Origin: JAGXQV01 sp964527565
GTDB lineage: Bacteria > Pseudomonadota > Gammaproteobacteria > Burkholderiales > Sulfuricellaceae
NCBI GenBank assembly: GCA_964527565.1
Contig: CAZGOY010000025.1
Span: 1 to 46,750 of the forward strand
Length of the DNA stretch: 46,750 nt
Direction of reading: 5' to 3'
Part shown: piece after piece, positions 1-7,367 of the stretch
How positions within the stretch are numbered: position 1 is the stretch's first letter
How the letters are laid out: each line of letters opens with the position of its first letter
Made by a program: the position numbers and the translations under genes
Notes under the pieces: model-generated
Databases searched by the model: none
What the model was told of the DNA's origin: nothing
What the model saw: only the letters and a program-made list of their open reading frames with translations

Positions 1-39
1 TGCAAATTCTAACAGAAAATGTTGGAATGTTAGAACTGA

Positions 40-123
40 CCCCGGTGCCGAATGCCCCACTGCGATATCCTCGAAACCGGTAACGATTCCTTCCGCTTCA
101 AACAGCGCAAGAAATCTTCATAA
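40..123 (+). pseudogene. IS21-family istB tail (remnant)
   Basis: Reading in frame to the TAA at 121-123, the sequence from 58 encodes HCDILETGNDSFRFK followed by a short basic tail. This is the typical C-terminus of IstB, the AAA+ helper ATPase of IS21-family elements. Only about 22 codons of recognisable homology lie in the window. The frame closes at the TGA at 37-39, so the upstream part is deleted, not just cut by the window edge. The IS21-like terminal repeats follow directly. Function is certainly lost here. Confidence 0.65.
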
Positions 124-128
124 ATCCC

Positions 129-177
129 TGGTCAAAATTGGACGCTGTTGGGTGGTCAAATTTGAACGCTGATTGAC
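129..177 (+). repeat. IS21-type terminal direct repeats
   Basis: Two near-identical direct repeats, TGGTCAAAATTGGACGCTG (129-147) and TGGTCAAATTTGAACGCTG (153-171), are followed by TTGACA. Multiple terminal repeats of this form are usual at IS21-family ends, and they lie just after the istB tail. This is therefore probably the right end of a decayed IS21 element that abuts the IS4 fragment beginning near 178. Confidence 0.5.
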
Positions 178-552
178 ATGGAGCGTCTTCACTGCAAGAC
201 GCCGACGATGAACGAGAAGGAGCTTTGGGTTTGTTTGCTGGCGTACAACCTGATTCGCTTGTTGATGACCGAGTCCGCCAAGCAGGCCGACGTGTTGCCA
301 CGTCTGCTGAGTTTTAAACACAGTATGCAACTTTGGCTGACCTGGAGCCATGGCGGGCCACCTGAGTTTGAGGAAGCGCATCTGCACCTTCTCTATGACT
401 TGATCGCTCAACAACGCGTCGGCAACCGCAACGGTCGCATTGAGCCAAGAACGCTCAAGCGACGGCCAAAAAACTATCCGTTATTGATGAAACCACGCTC
501 TCAGGCTAAGGCTGAAGTACGACTCCATGGACACCCGAAAAAGCTTAAGTAA
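178..552 (+). pseudogene. IS4-family transposase, C-terminal fragment
   Basis: The 124 codons match the end of IS4-family DDE transposases: a KELWVCLLAYNLIR-type segment near residues 15-28 (the region around the catalytic Glu), a LPRLLSFKHSMQLWL segment, and the ending GRIEPRTLKRRPK...HGHPKKLK that is characteristic of this group. Full-length family members have roughly 400 residues, so the N-terminal two thirds, with the first catalytic aspartates, are missing. The break coincides with the IS21-type repeats. The 3' end of the element probably lies between 553 and 580, where it interrupts the TPR gene on the other strand. Confidence 0.8.
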
Positions 553-578
553 GTGCCATTCGAGCCTGGCCCCTTTAA

Positions 579-887
579 TTATTGTTCCTGCAGGAGGATG
601 CCGAGGTTGTTGTGGCTTTCGACGTCGTGCGGCAGGCATTCGACGGCTTGGCGCAGGGCGTGCAGGGCGGGTGCCGGTTGGCCGAGGAGCTTGTGGGCTA
701 CGCCGAGGGCTTTCCAGGCGAAGCCGTGGTGGGGGTGAGTTTCGGTGAGGGCTTGCGCGTGCGCGGCCATGTCGGCAATGCGACCGGCGGAGAAGAGGGT
801 GAGCAGGGTTTCCAGCTGCTGGCGGGTGGGTTCGGCGGGTGAGGGAGAGGACATGGAAAAGTCTGCGCTGGCGGGATGGTGTGTCAT
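579..887 (-). pseudogene. TPR-repeat protein, truncated at its 3' end by an IS
   Basis: About 98 codons encode the beginning of a tetratricopeptide-repeat protein. A helical lead-in (QQLETLLTLFSAGRIADM) is followed by one TPR unit (HHGFAWKALGVAHKLLGQ) and the first helix of the next (ESHNNLGILLQEQ). TPR proteins normally continue with GR..EAE..YRRAL, but here the frame runs into the IS4 end and stops within two codons. The start at 887 lies three bases after the YafQ stop codon; Met at 854 is an alternative start. Proteins of this type are often O-GlcNAc-transferase-like or sulfotransferase-fused, but that part is lost, so the function cannot be assigned. Confidence 0.7.
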
Positions 888-890
888 CTG

Positions 891-1220
891 CTACTCAAAT
901 AATTCAGCATGCGTACCTGCCCGTACAAAAATCACCAGTCCATGTTTGCCAACATCCTCAAGCCGGTAGGCCAGAAGAAAATCGCCTCCGATGTGACACT
1001 CACGATGTCCGGCCCATTCGCCACCCAACGGATGATCCTGCCACTCCGACCCCAATGGCTGATCATTGGCAATCAAGAGCAGCATGACTTCTTTGAGGCG
1101 AAGCATGTCATAGCGCCCGGACTGCGTCAGCCGGCCCCAATCTTTTCGGAAGCTTTTGGCGTAGTCCGCAGCACGCGGAAACGCTGCGCGCTTACTTGCG
1201 GCTGTTCTTTTCGAGGTCAT
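891..1220 (-). CDS. yafQ: YafQ-family mRNA interferase toxin
   Basis: A 109-residue RelE/YafQ-superfamily toxin, a ribosome-dependent endoribonuclease. The RKDWGRLTQSGRYD segment, the core ECHIGGDFLLAYRL and the end VRAGTHAELF match YafQ; the His in THAELF corresponds to the catalytic His87 of E. coli YafQ. The chosen start at 1220 lies inside the last codons of the antitoxin gene, so the genes overlap by 29 bases, which is typical of translationally coupled pairs. About 15 residues precede the usual YafQ start, and a later start is possible. A cut TPR ORF begins three bases downstream. Confidence 0.87.
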   Translation of the reverse strand: MTSKRTAASKRAAFPRAADYAKSFRKDWGRLTQSGRYDMLRLKEVMLLLIANDQPLGSEWQDHPLGGEWAGHRECHIGGDFLLAYRLEDVGKHGLVIFVRAGTHAELFE

Positions 1221-1470
1221 CGAACAGTTCGGAGGCCGTAGCGAAGCGAGCACGATGTGCGCTGGCCATGGCATCGGCTTCGGCCATCGCCGCACGCGTT
1301 TCAGCGTTTGGCACCTTGATGGCAAACGGCAACTGCTGTTCCGCAACTACGCGGGCAAGAAACACACGCACGGCGTCGGAGACCGACAAGCCCATTGCAG
1401 CAAGCGTTTCTGTTGCCTGTATCTTGGTTTGCTCGTTTACTCGGACGTGAACCATTGAAGTGGCGGCCAT
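1192..1470 (-). CDS. dinJ: RelB/DinJ-family antitoxin
   Basis: A 92-residue antitoxin that neutralises the overlapping YafQ toxin. The N-terminal ribbon-helix-helix (VHVRVNEQTKIQATETLAAM, then GLSVSDAVRVFLARVV) is the DinJ DNA-binding fold; the C-terminal half is charged and Ala-rich, as expected for the toxin-wrapping tail. The start at 1470 is chosen because a GGAG ribosome-binding site lies seven bases upstream and because DinJ begins with a short MAA.. leader; the longer reading from 1500 would add ten unrelated residues. The pair is probably autoregulated through the palindrome at 1495-1505. Confidence 0.87.
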   Translation of the reverse strand: MAATSMVHVRVNEQTKIQATETLAAMGLSVSDAVRVFLARVVAEQQLPFAIKVPNAETRAAMAEADAMASAHRARFATASELFDDLEKNSRK

Positions 1471-1494
1471 GACAATCTCCAGTCGTATTTTGAG

Positions 1495-1505
1495 ATACAT
1501 TGTAT
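1495..1505 (-). promoter_or_regulatory. Putative dinJ-yafQ operator over the -10 box
   Basis: ATACATTGTAT is a palindrome (ATACA/TGTAT) 25 bases upstream of the dinJ start. On the minus strand it contains TACAAT, a good -10 candidate. DinJ/RelB-type antitoxins bind short palindromes over their own promoter, so this is a reasonable operator; the assignment rests on position and symmetry only. The rest of 1506-1678 shows no recognisable gene. Confidence 0.4.
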
Positions 1506-1678
1506 TGCGCGCGAGTCACCATTTCAATTCGTTGTCCGCACACATATCCTCCCGCGCTTTATTTGCCCAAGAGGATCAACTTGGAATTCTGGATACTTGC
1601 GCTGCTGCTCTTCGCCTGCAGTTACCCGCTCGACGCTCGGCCCCTGGCACAATCGCCGCTGACTGAGGGATTGACGGT

Positions 1679-2815
1679 TTACGCTGCCTTCCGCCCAAAC
1701 GCCGCATGGGCGGCGCGCATCCCGCGCAAGTATTTCACCTGGCGCTGGGCGCAGAGTTCAGTCAGGTGCGCTGGCGCACCCACTGCGCTGCCGAATTGTT
1801 TCATCAGGTCGGTGGCGCAATCGATGAAACGCTCGGGATCAATTTCCAGGCGTTGCAGCAGTTTGGGCACCCGCTCGGCAATCAGCCCGCGCTTGTCGGG
1901 ATGCAGGCAGCGGCCGGCGGTTTCAACCAGATCGAGGTAATCCTCGAAGGCAAAGGGAACCGCAGCCCGCAGGCGGCCGGTGCCGTCGAAGGTCAGCAGG
2001 GGCTGCAAAGGCAAGGCAGCCAGATGCGTTTCCTGGCGTAGCGCGAGGAGGCGGGTGACCTTGGGTGTCTTTTCGTTCGCTACGTTCGCCGTCACCGCTC
2101 GCACCTCGTTGGTGGCGGCTGCTGGTTTATGGTGATGAATTCTGGCTTTGGGCGAGGGTTCAGCCTCTGGCCTGAGTGCTGCCATGCGTTCGGCCACCGA
2201 GGTGTGCGCAGAGGCTTCCGGCGTTTCCGCCATTTTGGCGCGTATCGGGTTGAGATCGACATAGGCCATGGCGGTGAGGATGGCCTGTTCATCCAGCAGC
2301 GCCTGGCTCTTGAAGCGGCCTTCCCAGAAATGTCCGGTCACTTCGTCTTCGGCATTGGCCTGGCGGGCCACCGTTTCGTTGAGGATGCGCATGAACCAGG
2401 AAATGTCGCTCAGACGAGCACGATAGGTTGCCGTCCATTCATCTATGGCATTCAGTGTCGCCTGATCCATGTCGCCGCCCTGCCCGGACAGCAGCCGCTG
2501 CACCAGTAGCGGCCCGTCATACAACTGTGTCCACCGGCGCAAGACCTCTTCGTTGCTCCAGCCCTGGGCCCGCCCGGCATCCACGCGCAGCACCAGGTGA
2601 TAGTGATTGCTCATCACCGCGTAGGCAGCGACATCAATCGCGAACACCCCTGCCAACTGTTTGACCCGATCCACGATCCAGGCGCGGCGATGGTCGTGGT
2701 TTTTGCCAGTGTGCGCATCATCGCCGCACAGAAAAGCACGCCGGACGCAGCGGCTCACCACGTGGTACCACGGTGTGTCGGCGAGGGAAACGAGGGAGGA
2801 GCGTGGCTTGGTCAT
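1679..2815 (-). CDS. REP-associated tyrosine transposase-like protein (Y1_Tnp)
   Basis: A 378-residue protein of the IS200/REP-associated (RAYT) HUH transposase superfamily. The metal-binding HUH motif is HYH at residues 71-73 (in SNHYHLVL), and the later AYVDLNPIRAKMAE carries the candidate catalytic tyrosine. The segment FWEGRFKSQALLDE is also family-typical. The C-terminal third (after about residue 210) is a longer extension than in small RAYTs. RAYTs are domesticated single-copy transposases thought to move REP hairpins, of which this window has eight. No terminal repeats of its own were recognised. No clear promoter was seen. Confidence 0.88.
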   Translation of the reverse strand: MTKPRSSLVSLADTPWYHVVSRCVRRAFLCGDDAHTGKNHDHRRAWIVDRVKQLAGVFAIDVAAYAVMSNHYHLVLRVDAGRAQGWSNEEVLRRWTQLYDGPLLVQRLLSGQGGDMDQATLNAIDEWTATYRARLSDISWFMRILNETVARQANAEDEVTGHFWEGRFKSQALLDEQAILTAMAYVDLNPIRAKMAETPEASAHTSVAERMAALRPEAEPSPKARIHHHKPAAATNEVRAVTANVANEKTPKVTRLLALRQETHLAALPLQPLLTFDGTGRLRAAVPFAFEDYLDLVETAGRCLHPDKRGLIAERVPKLLQRLEIDPERFIDCATDLMKQFGSAVGAPAHLTELCAQRQVKYLRGMRAAHAAFGRKAA

Positions 2816-2847
2816 GGGCGAACTCTAGCAAAAGGCTGGGGCAATGT

Positions 2848-2868
2848 CAAACAAAGTGACTGTCCTTT
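2848..2868 (+). repeat. Dispersed repeat, copy 1 (CAAAGTGACTGTCC type)
   Basis: CAAACAAAGTGACTGTCCTTT lies exactly where the aspartic protease gene loses its 3' end. It matches the copy at 3125-3151 in the same orientation and the copy at 46550-46576 in the opposite orientation. It probably marks the edge of a small repetitive element. Confidence 0.55.
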
Positions 2869-3067
2869 AGAAGTTTTTATGTTCCACCACCTCGCCATTG
2901 GCCAGCTCATACACATCGCGCCCCTCGGCCACGACGCCGGCTCGCACCAAAGCGACGGACGGTGCCAAACAATCAATAGCGCCCGTATCAACAAGAAACT
3001 CCTCTTCATATGGCTCACCATTGCCCATCAAATTACCTAAAGCTACTGTCACGTGTGTCAATCCCAT
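2867..3067 (-). pseudogene. Clan AA aspartic protease, 3'-truncated
   Basis: The 66 codons from Met at 3067 encode MGLTHVTVALGNL... with the catalytic motif LVDTGAIDCL (Asp-Thr-Gly) of retropepsin-like proteases. Family members have about 110-125 residues and continue past NGE.VE with further strands; here the reading ends after VEHKNF at the dispersed repeat. The second half, needed for the substrate cleft, is gone. Met at 3067 matches the family start; a longer reading to 3163 adds unrelated residues. An intact relative lies at 10248-10670. Confidence 0.7.
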
Positions 3068-3124
3068 GATCCTGTCTCCACAATAGTCAACGACCCGAAG
3101 TCTAGCACAGGCAAGCAAAGTGAA

Positions 3125-3151
3125 GAAACAAAGTGGGTGTCCCTTTGTTTT
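3125..3151 (+). repeat. Dispersed repeat, copy 2 (AAAGTGGGTGTCC type)
   Basis: The core AACAAAGTGGGTGTCCC with a TTTGTTT tail lies upstream of the truncated aspartic protease. Copy 1 (2848-2868) has the same orientation; copy 3 (46550-46576) is inverted and carries the same GGTGTCC core. The 3164-3288 stretch that follows contains no gene that I recognise. Confidence 0.6.
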
Positions 3152-3288
3152 GGAGTGTGCCAAGGCAGCAGGCGCGTCAGGAAATCAGGGCTAAACGCGC
3201 GGCTTGGGGGCTTAACTTAGCGACATGAGACCCTGACCCCTTTAATGCTTTTGCTCGTTTGACCGCTTTTGTTCCGCGTCATTGGCAA

Positions 3289-4611
3289 TTACCGCGACAA
3301 TATCCGAATGCCAACTTGCTTCGTATAGAAACTTGCTGTGAGGTACTCATACTTCGCACCGGTCGATGCCACCCACTCTTGAAAGGCCTTGAATTCGTCA
3401 AGTCGCCAAGACTGATTCCCGATGTACTCGTCGAAAACAATGATCGTCCCTGGCACAATTTGCGCATCGAGTTCATCTAGAATGGTTTTAGTAGCTGAGT
3501 AAAGATCGCAATCGACATTCATGAAGGCGACGGGTTCGGGATGTGTCTTCTTGAAATCTGGCAGTGTTTCGTTAAACCAGCCTACGATGAATTCGACATT
3601 TTTCGGGACAACCGGAATTCTCCCCGCTGCTGAATAACTCCCCGCAGACTCTTCGTGCCATGCTTCCGGCAGTCCTTGAAAGCTATCGAAACCAAAAATA
3701 TTCCTGTCTGGAAACATTTCTGCTATGCCATGTATGGTGTGACCATTTCTGACACCAAACTCTAAAACTAGTCCATTCCTCAACACCATTGGCATCAGGT
3801 ACTCGAATGTTTGATAGTTTGTGCCGGCAATCTTAATCTCGACGTTTTGCCTGTGTCCGTTCAACTCCTCAGCCGCATCCAACAGATCCATACGGTTGCC
3901 TATGCCCTCGGCATCTTTGTCAAGCTTTTTGCCGCATGCCAGATATTCGCATGCAAGAAGCGCAGCCATGCAAAAGCTTTTTCCCGGTACTTTTTGATGG
4001 GCACTCAAAGCAATTTCTCTCATCCGTGGCCAGTCGTTTTCGGCCATTGCTATGCTAATCAAGCGCTCATGTGCAAACAGGTTCTGATTATCTAGATTCA
4101 GTAATGGCTGAATGATCGCTTTTGCTCTTTCGAGCCAATTCATTTCGAGATACAAATCGCCTCTAACCCGACAAGCATCTACAGATTGTGCTGCCTCAAA
4201 AAATCGCTGACTGATCTGTAGTGCCTCACGAATACGCCCCTCTTGTCGCAACGCATCAGCGTAGATAATCAGGCTCTTTTCATCGAAGCGTTCAAGAGTA
4301 AGTTTTTCAAAGACTAGGCAAGCGGAAAGTGTCAGTTTCGCTGCTGTGAGTGCTCGCCCTACCATTAATCCTGCCTCAACGCGGAACAGGGAATGTACCC
4401 ATGCTAGGGCAAAGGCGTTGGCAGCGTCCATGTATTGGGCTTGCCTCATACGTATATCACCGACCCCGTAATAGGATAACCATGACCCAGGGTAGGCCTG
4501 TAACACTTGAGAATAAAGGCTTAGCGCTTGCTCAAGGTTACCGTTCTTACGGGCTAACTCTGCTTCGTTATATAAATTATCCGCATTCTGTTTCTGCATA
4601 TCTACAACCAT
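3289..4611 (-). CDS. TPR domain plus TylF-like SAM methyltransferase
   Basis: A 440-residue fusion. Residues 1-210 are helical TPR-like repeats (for example NLYNEAELARKNGNLEQALS, then DALRQEGRIREALQISQRFF). Residues 260-440 form a class I methyltransferase of the TylF/Methyltransf_24 type: the SAM-binding loop VLEFGVRNGHT at 283-292, the acidic FGFDSFQGLPE after strand 2, and the metal/substrate motifs DCDLYSAT (367-374) and FDEY (393-396). TylF-type enzymes O-methylate sugars. The gene follows the S-layer-like gene on the same strand but lies beyond its terminator. A role in modifying the surface glycan or S-layer is an inference from position. Met5 (4599) is an alternative start. Confidence 0.83.
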   Translation of the reverse strand: MVVDMQKQNADNLYNEAELARKNGNLEQALSLYSQVLQAYPGSWLSYYGVGDIRMRQAQYMDAANAFALAWVHSLFRVEAGLMVGRALTAAKLTLSACLVFEKLTLERFDEKSLIIYADALRQEGRIREALQISQRFFEAAQSVDACRVRGDLYLEMNWLERAKAIIQPLLNLDNQNLFAHERLISIAMAENDWPRMREIALSAHQKVPGKSFCMAALLACEYLACGKKLDKDAEGIGNRMDLLDAAEELNGHRQNVEIKIAGTNYQTFEYLMPMVLRNGLVLEFGVRNGHTIHGIAEMFPDRNIFGFDSFQGLPEAWHEESAGSYSAAGRIPVVPKNVEFIVGWFNETLPDFKKTHPEPVAFMNVDCDLYSATKTILDELDAQIVPGTIIVFDEYIGNQSWRLDEFKAFQEWVASTGAKYEYLTASFYTKQVGIRILSR

Positions 4612-4623
4612 AATTACTTGTCT

Positions 4624-4658
4624 GTAAAAAAAACCCCGACCAAAATTAGCCGGGGTTT
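4624..4658 (-). terminator. Rho-independent terminator of the S-layer-like gene
   Basis: Read on the minus strand, AAACCCCG (4658-4651), a 12-base loop and CGGGGTTT (4638-4631) form a stem, followed by an uninterrupted run of T. It lies 44 bases after the 827-residue ORF and just before the methyltransferase start, so only read-through or a separate promoter would express the latter from this side. Confidence 0.85.
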
Positions 4659-4701
4659 CTATTTTCCAACATCCCCCTACTACTTGAGGGGAAAAGCCTG
4701 A

Positions 4702-7185
4702 TTAGACGATGTAGGCTGTGTTCGCTGCAGAGGCTGTTATGCTCAGTGCAGTCAGACCAGTCACGCCTGTCAGCTCAACCAGGATATCGGTACCTTCGGT
4801 GAAGGTGTTATCCGCACCCGCGTTAGAGATGATGTAGGTGTTACCGCCATGCTCGAATGCGGCTACTTCGTTAGCTGCATCAACCAAACCGGCCTTAACA
4901 GCACCTGCGACTTTGTCAGCCAAAGTGGCGGTTGCTGCGTTCGCGCCAGCAAAAGTCATGATACCGCTAGCGATACTGGCGGTCAGGCCTGTTCCTGCAG
5001 AAACTGCTGAGGCATCGTTGACAAGTGCGGCCGTAACCGAAATGTCAAGCTTGTCACCCGTGCTTGCTGCGTTGGTGAAGCCGGTGATCGCAACATGGCC
5101 GGCGATGGTCGCGTTGGTGTTAGCACTCACAGTAATTACGTCAGCCTTGGCGGTAGATGCAGCCAGATTAACGGTATCCGCACCACCCGTGAGGGTTATG
5201 GTGTTGACGTTTGTGCCGCCCTTAAGGACGTCAGCTGCTGTACCGGTGGTCACCGTCAGCTTGCCCGTCAGCGTGGAAGCATCAATCGTCACCGGCTGGT
5301 TGCTGTTGCTGATCGTGCCCAGGTTGATTTCGTTCGCGCCACTGATGTTGATCGTGGTGTTCGCGGAAACCAGCATGGTGGCACCATTAGCACCCGAACC
5401 ACTCAATGCGCCGCCCGTCAGCGTGTTAACCGCAGTCGCTGTTGCACCGGTAGAAACAATGTTGATGGTCTCGAAGTTGGCAACATCCAGCGCGTCACCA
5501 CCGTTCAAGTTACCAGAGCCGGTAGCTGCACCACCCGTGACAGTGACACCTTTCAGGGTCAAATTTAGAACGTTCGAACCGTTGTTGACCGCCGGGGCAA
5601 AGTTGATAGCATCGGAACCTGCGCTACCGCCGCTAGAACCAGCACCACCTGTTACGTTACCAGCGATAATGAAGGATTGAGCATTAGCCTGGTTAGTAAC
5701 AGCAACACCTACGTTACTAGCTGCAGCAACAATTGCTCCCGACGTGCTGTAGGTCTTCAGCGTGCTCATCTGGATCTGCGCACCGTCAATAGCGTACGCA
5801 GCTGTACCGGTGTATTCCAGAATATCGATACCGGAGTTATTCGCCACACCGCTGGTCTTGCCGTCAATCACACCAGCCAGAGTTGCATCTACAGCGGCCG
5901 TCGAAGTTGCCAGAGTATCTGTACCTTCGCCACCGGCAACCTTATCTGTAGCAGTCAATGCACCGCCAAAGTTAAAGCGATCGCTACCCGTACCACCCGT
6001 GACTTCAAAAACTTCAGTCGCGGAGAGGTTCAGATCAAGCGCACCAGTAAAGGTGCCAGCAGCGATCGTAACCTTGGATGCGGAGGAGGCAGCCAGGGCG
6101 TCAACTGTCAGGTTCTTGTCGCCGGTGATGTTAATGGTAGCAACTGCAAAGTCACCCGTGCTGGTTTCGTCTTGCAGCGAGATACGGCTGGCGTTGTTTT
6201 GTGTTACCAAGTTCAGGGTCGCAACTGCAGTACCAGCAATTTCGATTTCCAGATCGACGCCGCCAGTTGCAGCATCACCTGCCTTGTCAAGCTTGATGGT
6301 GTTGGCCGTTACAGTAGAAGCAGCCGCAACAATCAGTTCATTACCTGCATTCGCGCTGTCTTGAACGGTGGTCAGCGTCAACGTCTGACCTGCAGCCAAC
6401 GTAACTGTGGTGTCACCCGTACCCGCGGTTGTCTGATTACGAAGAACCAGATCGGTCACACCGGTTAAGGATGCAACGTTAACGGACTTATTTTCACCGT
6501 AACCAGAAAGACTCAGGGTCTCAACGTTGGTAATTGTCGTCGGCAGGGTTCCAAATGTACCATACAGCTCAAACGTATCCGTGCCAGCACCGCCGTTGAT
6601 CTGGTCAGCAGCAGACACTTGGCTGGTCACACCGAAGTCACCGATGATGGTGTCGTTGCCGGATGTGCCAGCAACGGTGTCAATACCAGTAGTAAGCACA
6701 AACGACTGCCCCGGCGTAACCGTGGAGCCCGTACCACCAACAATCTGCGACAGCACGGTAAAGTCGGTAGAGGTGGACGTAGAAGCATCAGCCAGCGCAA
6801 CCTTGCTGGTGAAAGAGCTAACAGCAGTGCCCAGAGTTGCATCAGTCGTCGGAACGGCCAGCACGGCCTCGAGCACGGCAACCACAACAGCACCACGCGA
6901 CAGCGTGGGGTTGGCGGTCATGTAGTTGGAAACGATGGTGGCAATCGAGGACTGAATGCTGCTGCTAAGACCGGTCAGCACGCGACCAATCAAACCCGAG
7001 GCGAAGTCGGTGTTGGAAAGCAGATTGGTGCCCATGAATTGCGGGTTCAGGCCGGAGGCAGCCAGCAGCGTATCAGCAGTAGCAGTAGCGCCGTGTGCCG
7101 TCATGTAGTCGCCGACCAGCGTCTTGTAACCGCCGGCAGCCATGTTGAACATGCCGACCACGAGTTGGTTGGTTGTAAGTGCCAT
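4702..7185 (-). CDS. RTX/S-layer-like surface protein
   Basis: An 827-residue Ala/Thr/Ser/Gly-rich protein with almost no Cys and no signal peptide. Residues 1-150 form an alpha-helical N-terminal domain (MALTTNQLVVGMFNMAAGGY...), comparable in position to the anchoring domain of RTX S-layer proteins such as Caulobacter RsaA. From residue 161 come a LTTGIDTVAGTSGNDTIIG calcium-binding RTX motif, further GG.G.D motifs (QINGGAGTDTF; VTGGTGSDRFNFGG; VAGGEGTDTL) and long beta-rich Thr/Val repeats. The end (GNTYIISN...GTDILVELTGVTGL) resembles a type I secretion signal and recurs in the 43.7 kb homologue. The start has GGAG ten bases upstream. A CRP-like site lies at its promoter and a strong terminator at its end, as expected for a highly expressed gene. 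No type I exporter is in the window. Confidence 0.82.
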   Translation of the reverse strand: MALTTNQLVVGMFNMAAGGYKTLVGDYMTAHGATATADTLLAASGLNPQFMGTNLLSNTDFASGLIGRVLTGLSSSIQSSIATIVSNYMTANPTLSRGAVVVAVLEAVLAVPTTDATLGTAVSSFTSKVALADASTSTSTDFTVLSQIVGGTGSTVTPGQSFVLTTGIDTVAGTSGNDTIIGDFGVTSQVSAADQINGGAGTDTFELYGTFGTLPTTITNVETLSLSGYGENKSVNVASLTGVTDLVLRNQTTAGTGDTTVTLAAGQTLTLTTVQDSANAGNELIVAAASTVTANTIKLDKAGDAATGGVDLEIEIAGTAVATLNLVTQNNASRISLQDETSTGDFAVATINITGDKNLTVDALAASSASKVTIAAGTFTGALDLNLSATEVFEVTGGTGSDRFNFGGALTATDKVAGGEGTDTLATSTAAVDATLAGVIDGKTSGVANNSGIDILEYTGTAAYAIDGAQIQMSTLKTYSTSGAIVAAASNVGVAVTNQANAQSFIIAGNVTGGAGSSGGSAGSDAINFAPAVNNGSNVLNLTLKGVTVTGGAATGSGNLNGGDALDVANFETINIVSTGATATAVNTLTGGALSGSGANGATMLVSANTTINISGANEINLGTISNSNQPVTIDASTLTGKLTVTTGTAADVLKGGTNVNTITLTGGADTVNLAASTAKADVITVSANTNATIAGHVAITGFTNAASTGDKLDISVTAALVNDASAVSAGTGLTASIASGIMTFAGANAATATLADKVAGAVKAGLVDAANEVAAFEHGGNTYIISNAGADNTFTEGTDILVELTGVTGLTALSITASAANTAYIV

Positions 7186-7252
7186 AGTGAGTTATCTCCA
7201 TAAAGGGATTAAAAAATTCAACAGGAAATTTAGGTACCTAACCCTGTTTCCT

Positions 7253-7301
7253 GATGCGGATTATAACGACATTTGCCTTTTGTGTTGTGATTTGCGTCAC
7301 A
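7253..7301 (-). promoter_or_regulatory. S-layer-like gene promoter with CRP-type site
   Basis: On the minus strand, TATAAT (7265-7260) is a consensus -10 box without a good -35. TGTGATTTGCGTCACA at 7286-7301 has the exact CRP consensus half sites TGTGA-N6-TCACA. If transcription starts about seven bases past the -10, the site is centred close to -41, the class II activator position, which would explain the weak -35. The leader is about 65 bases. Confidence 0.6.
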
Positions 7302-7367
7302 CGAAGCGCATTTTTTGCAGCGGGGGTGTTGGAAATTGGCGACAGAGGGGCGTGCTTTCCCGGCGGG

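Noticed and set aside
4838..5680. ORF opposite the S-layer-like gene
   Set aside because: Val/Ala/Pro-rich reverse reading of the Thr/Ala repeats; the sense strand has the RTX motifs, promoter and terminator.
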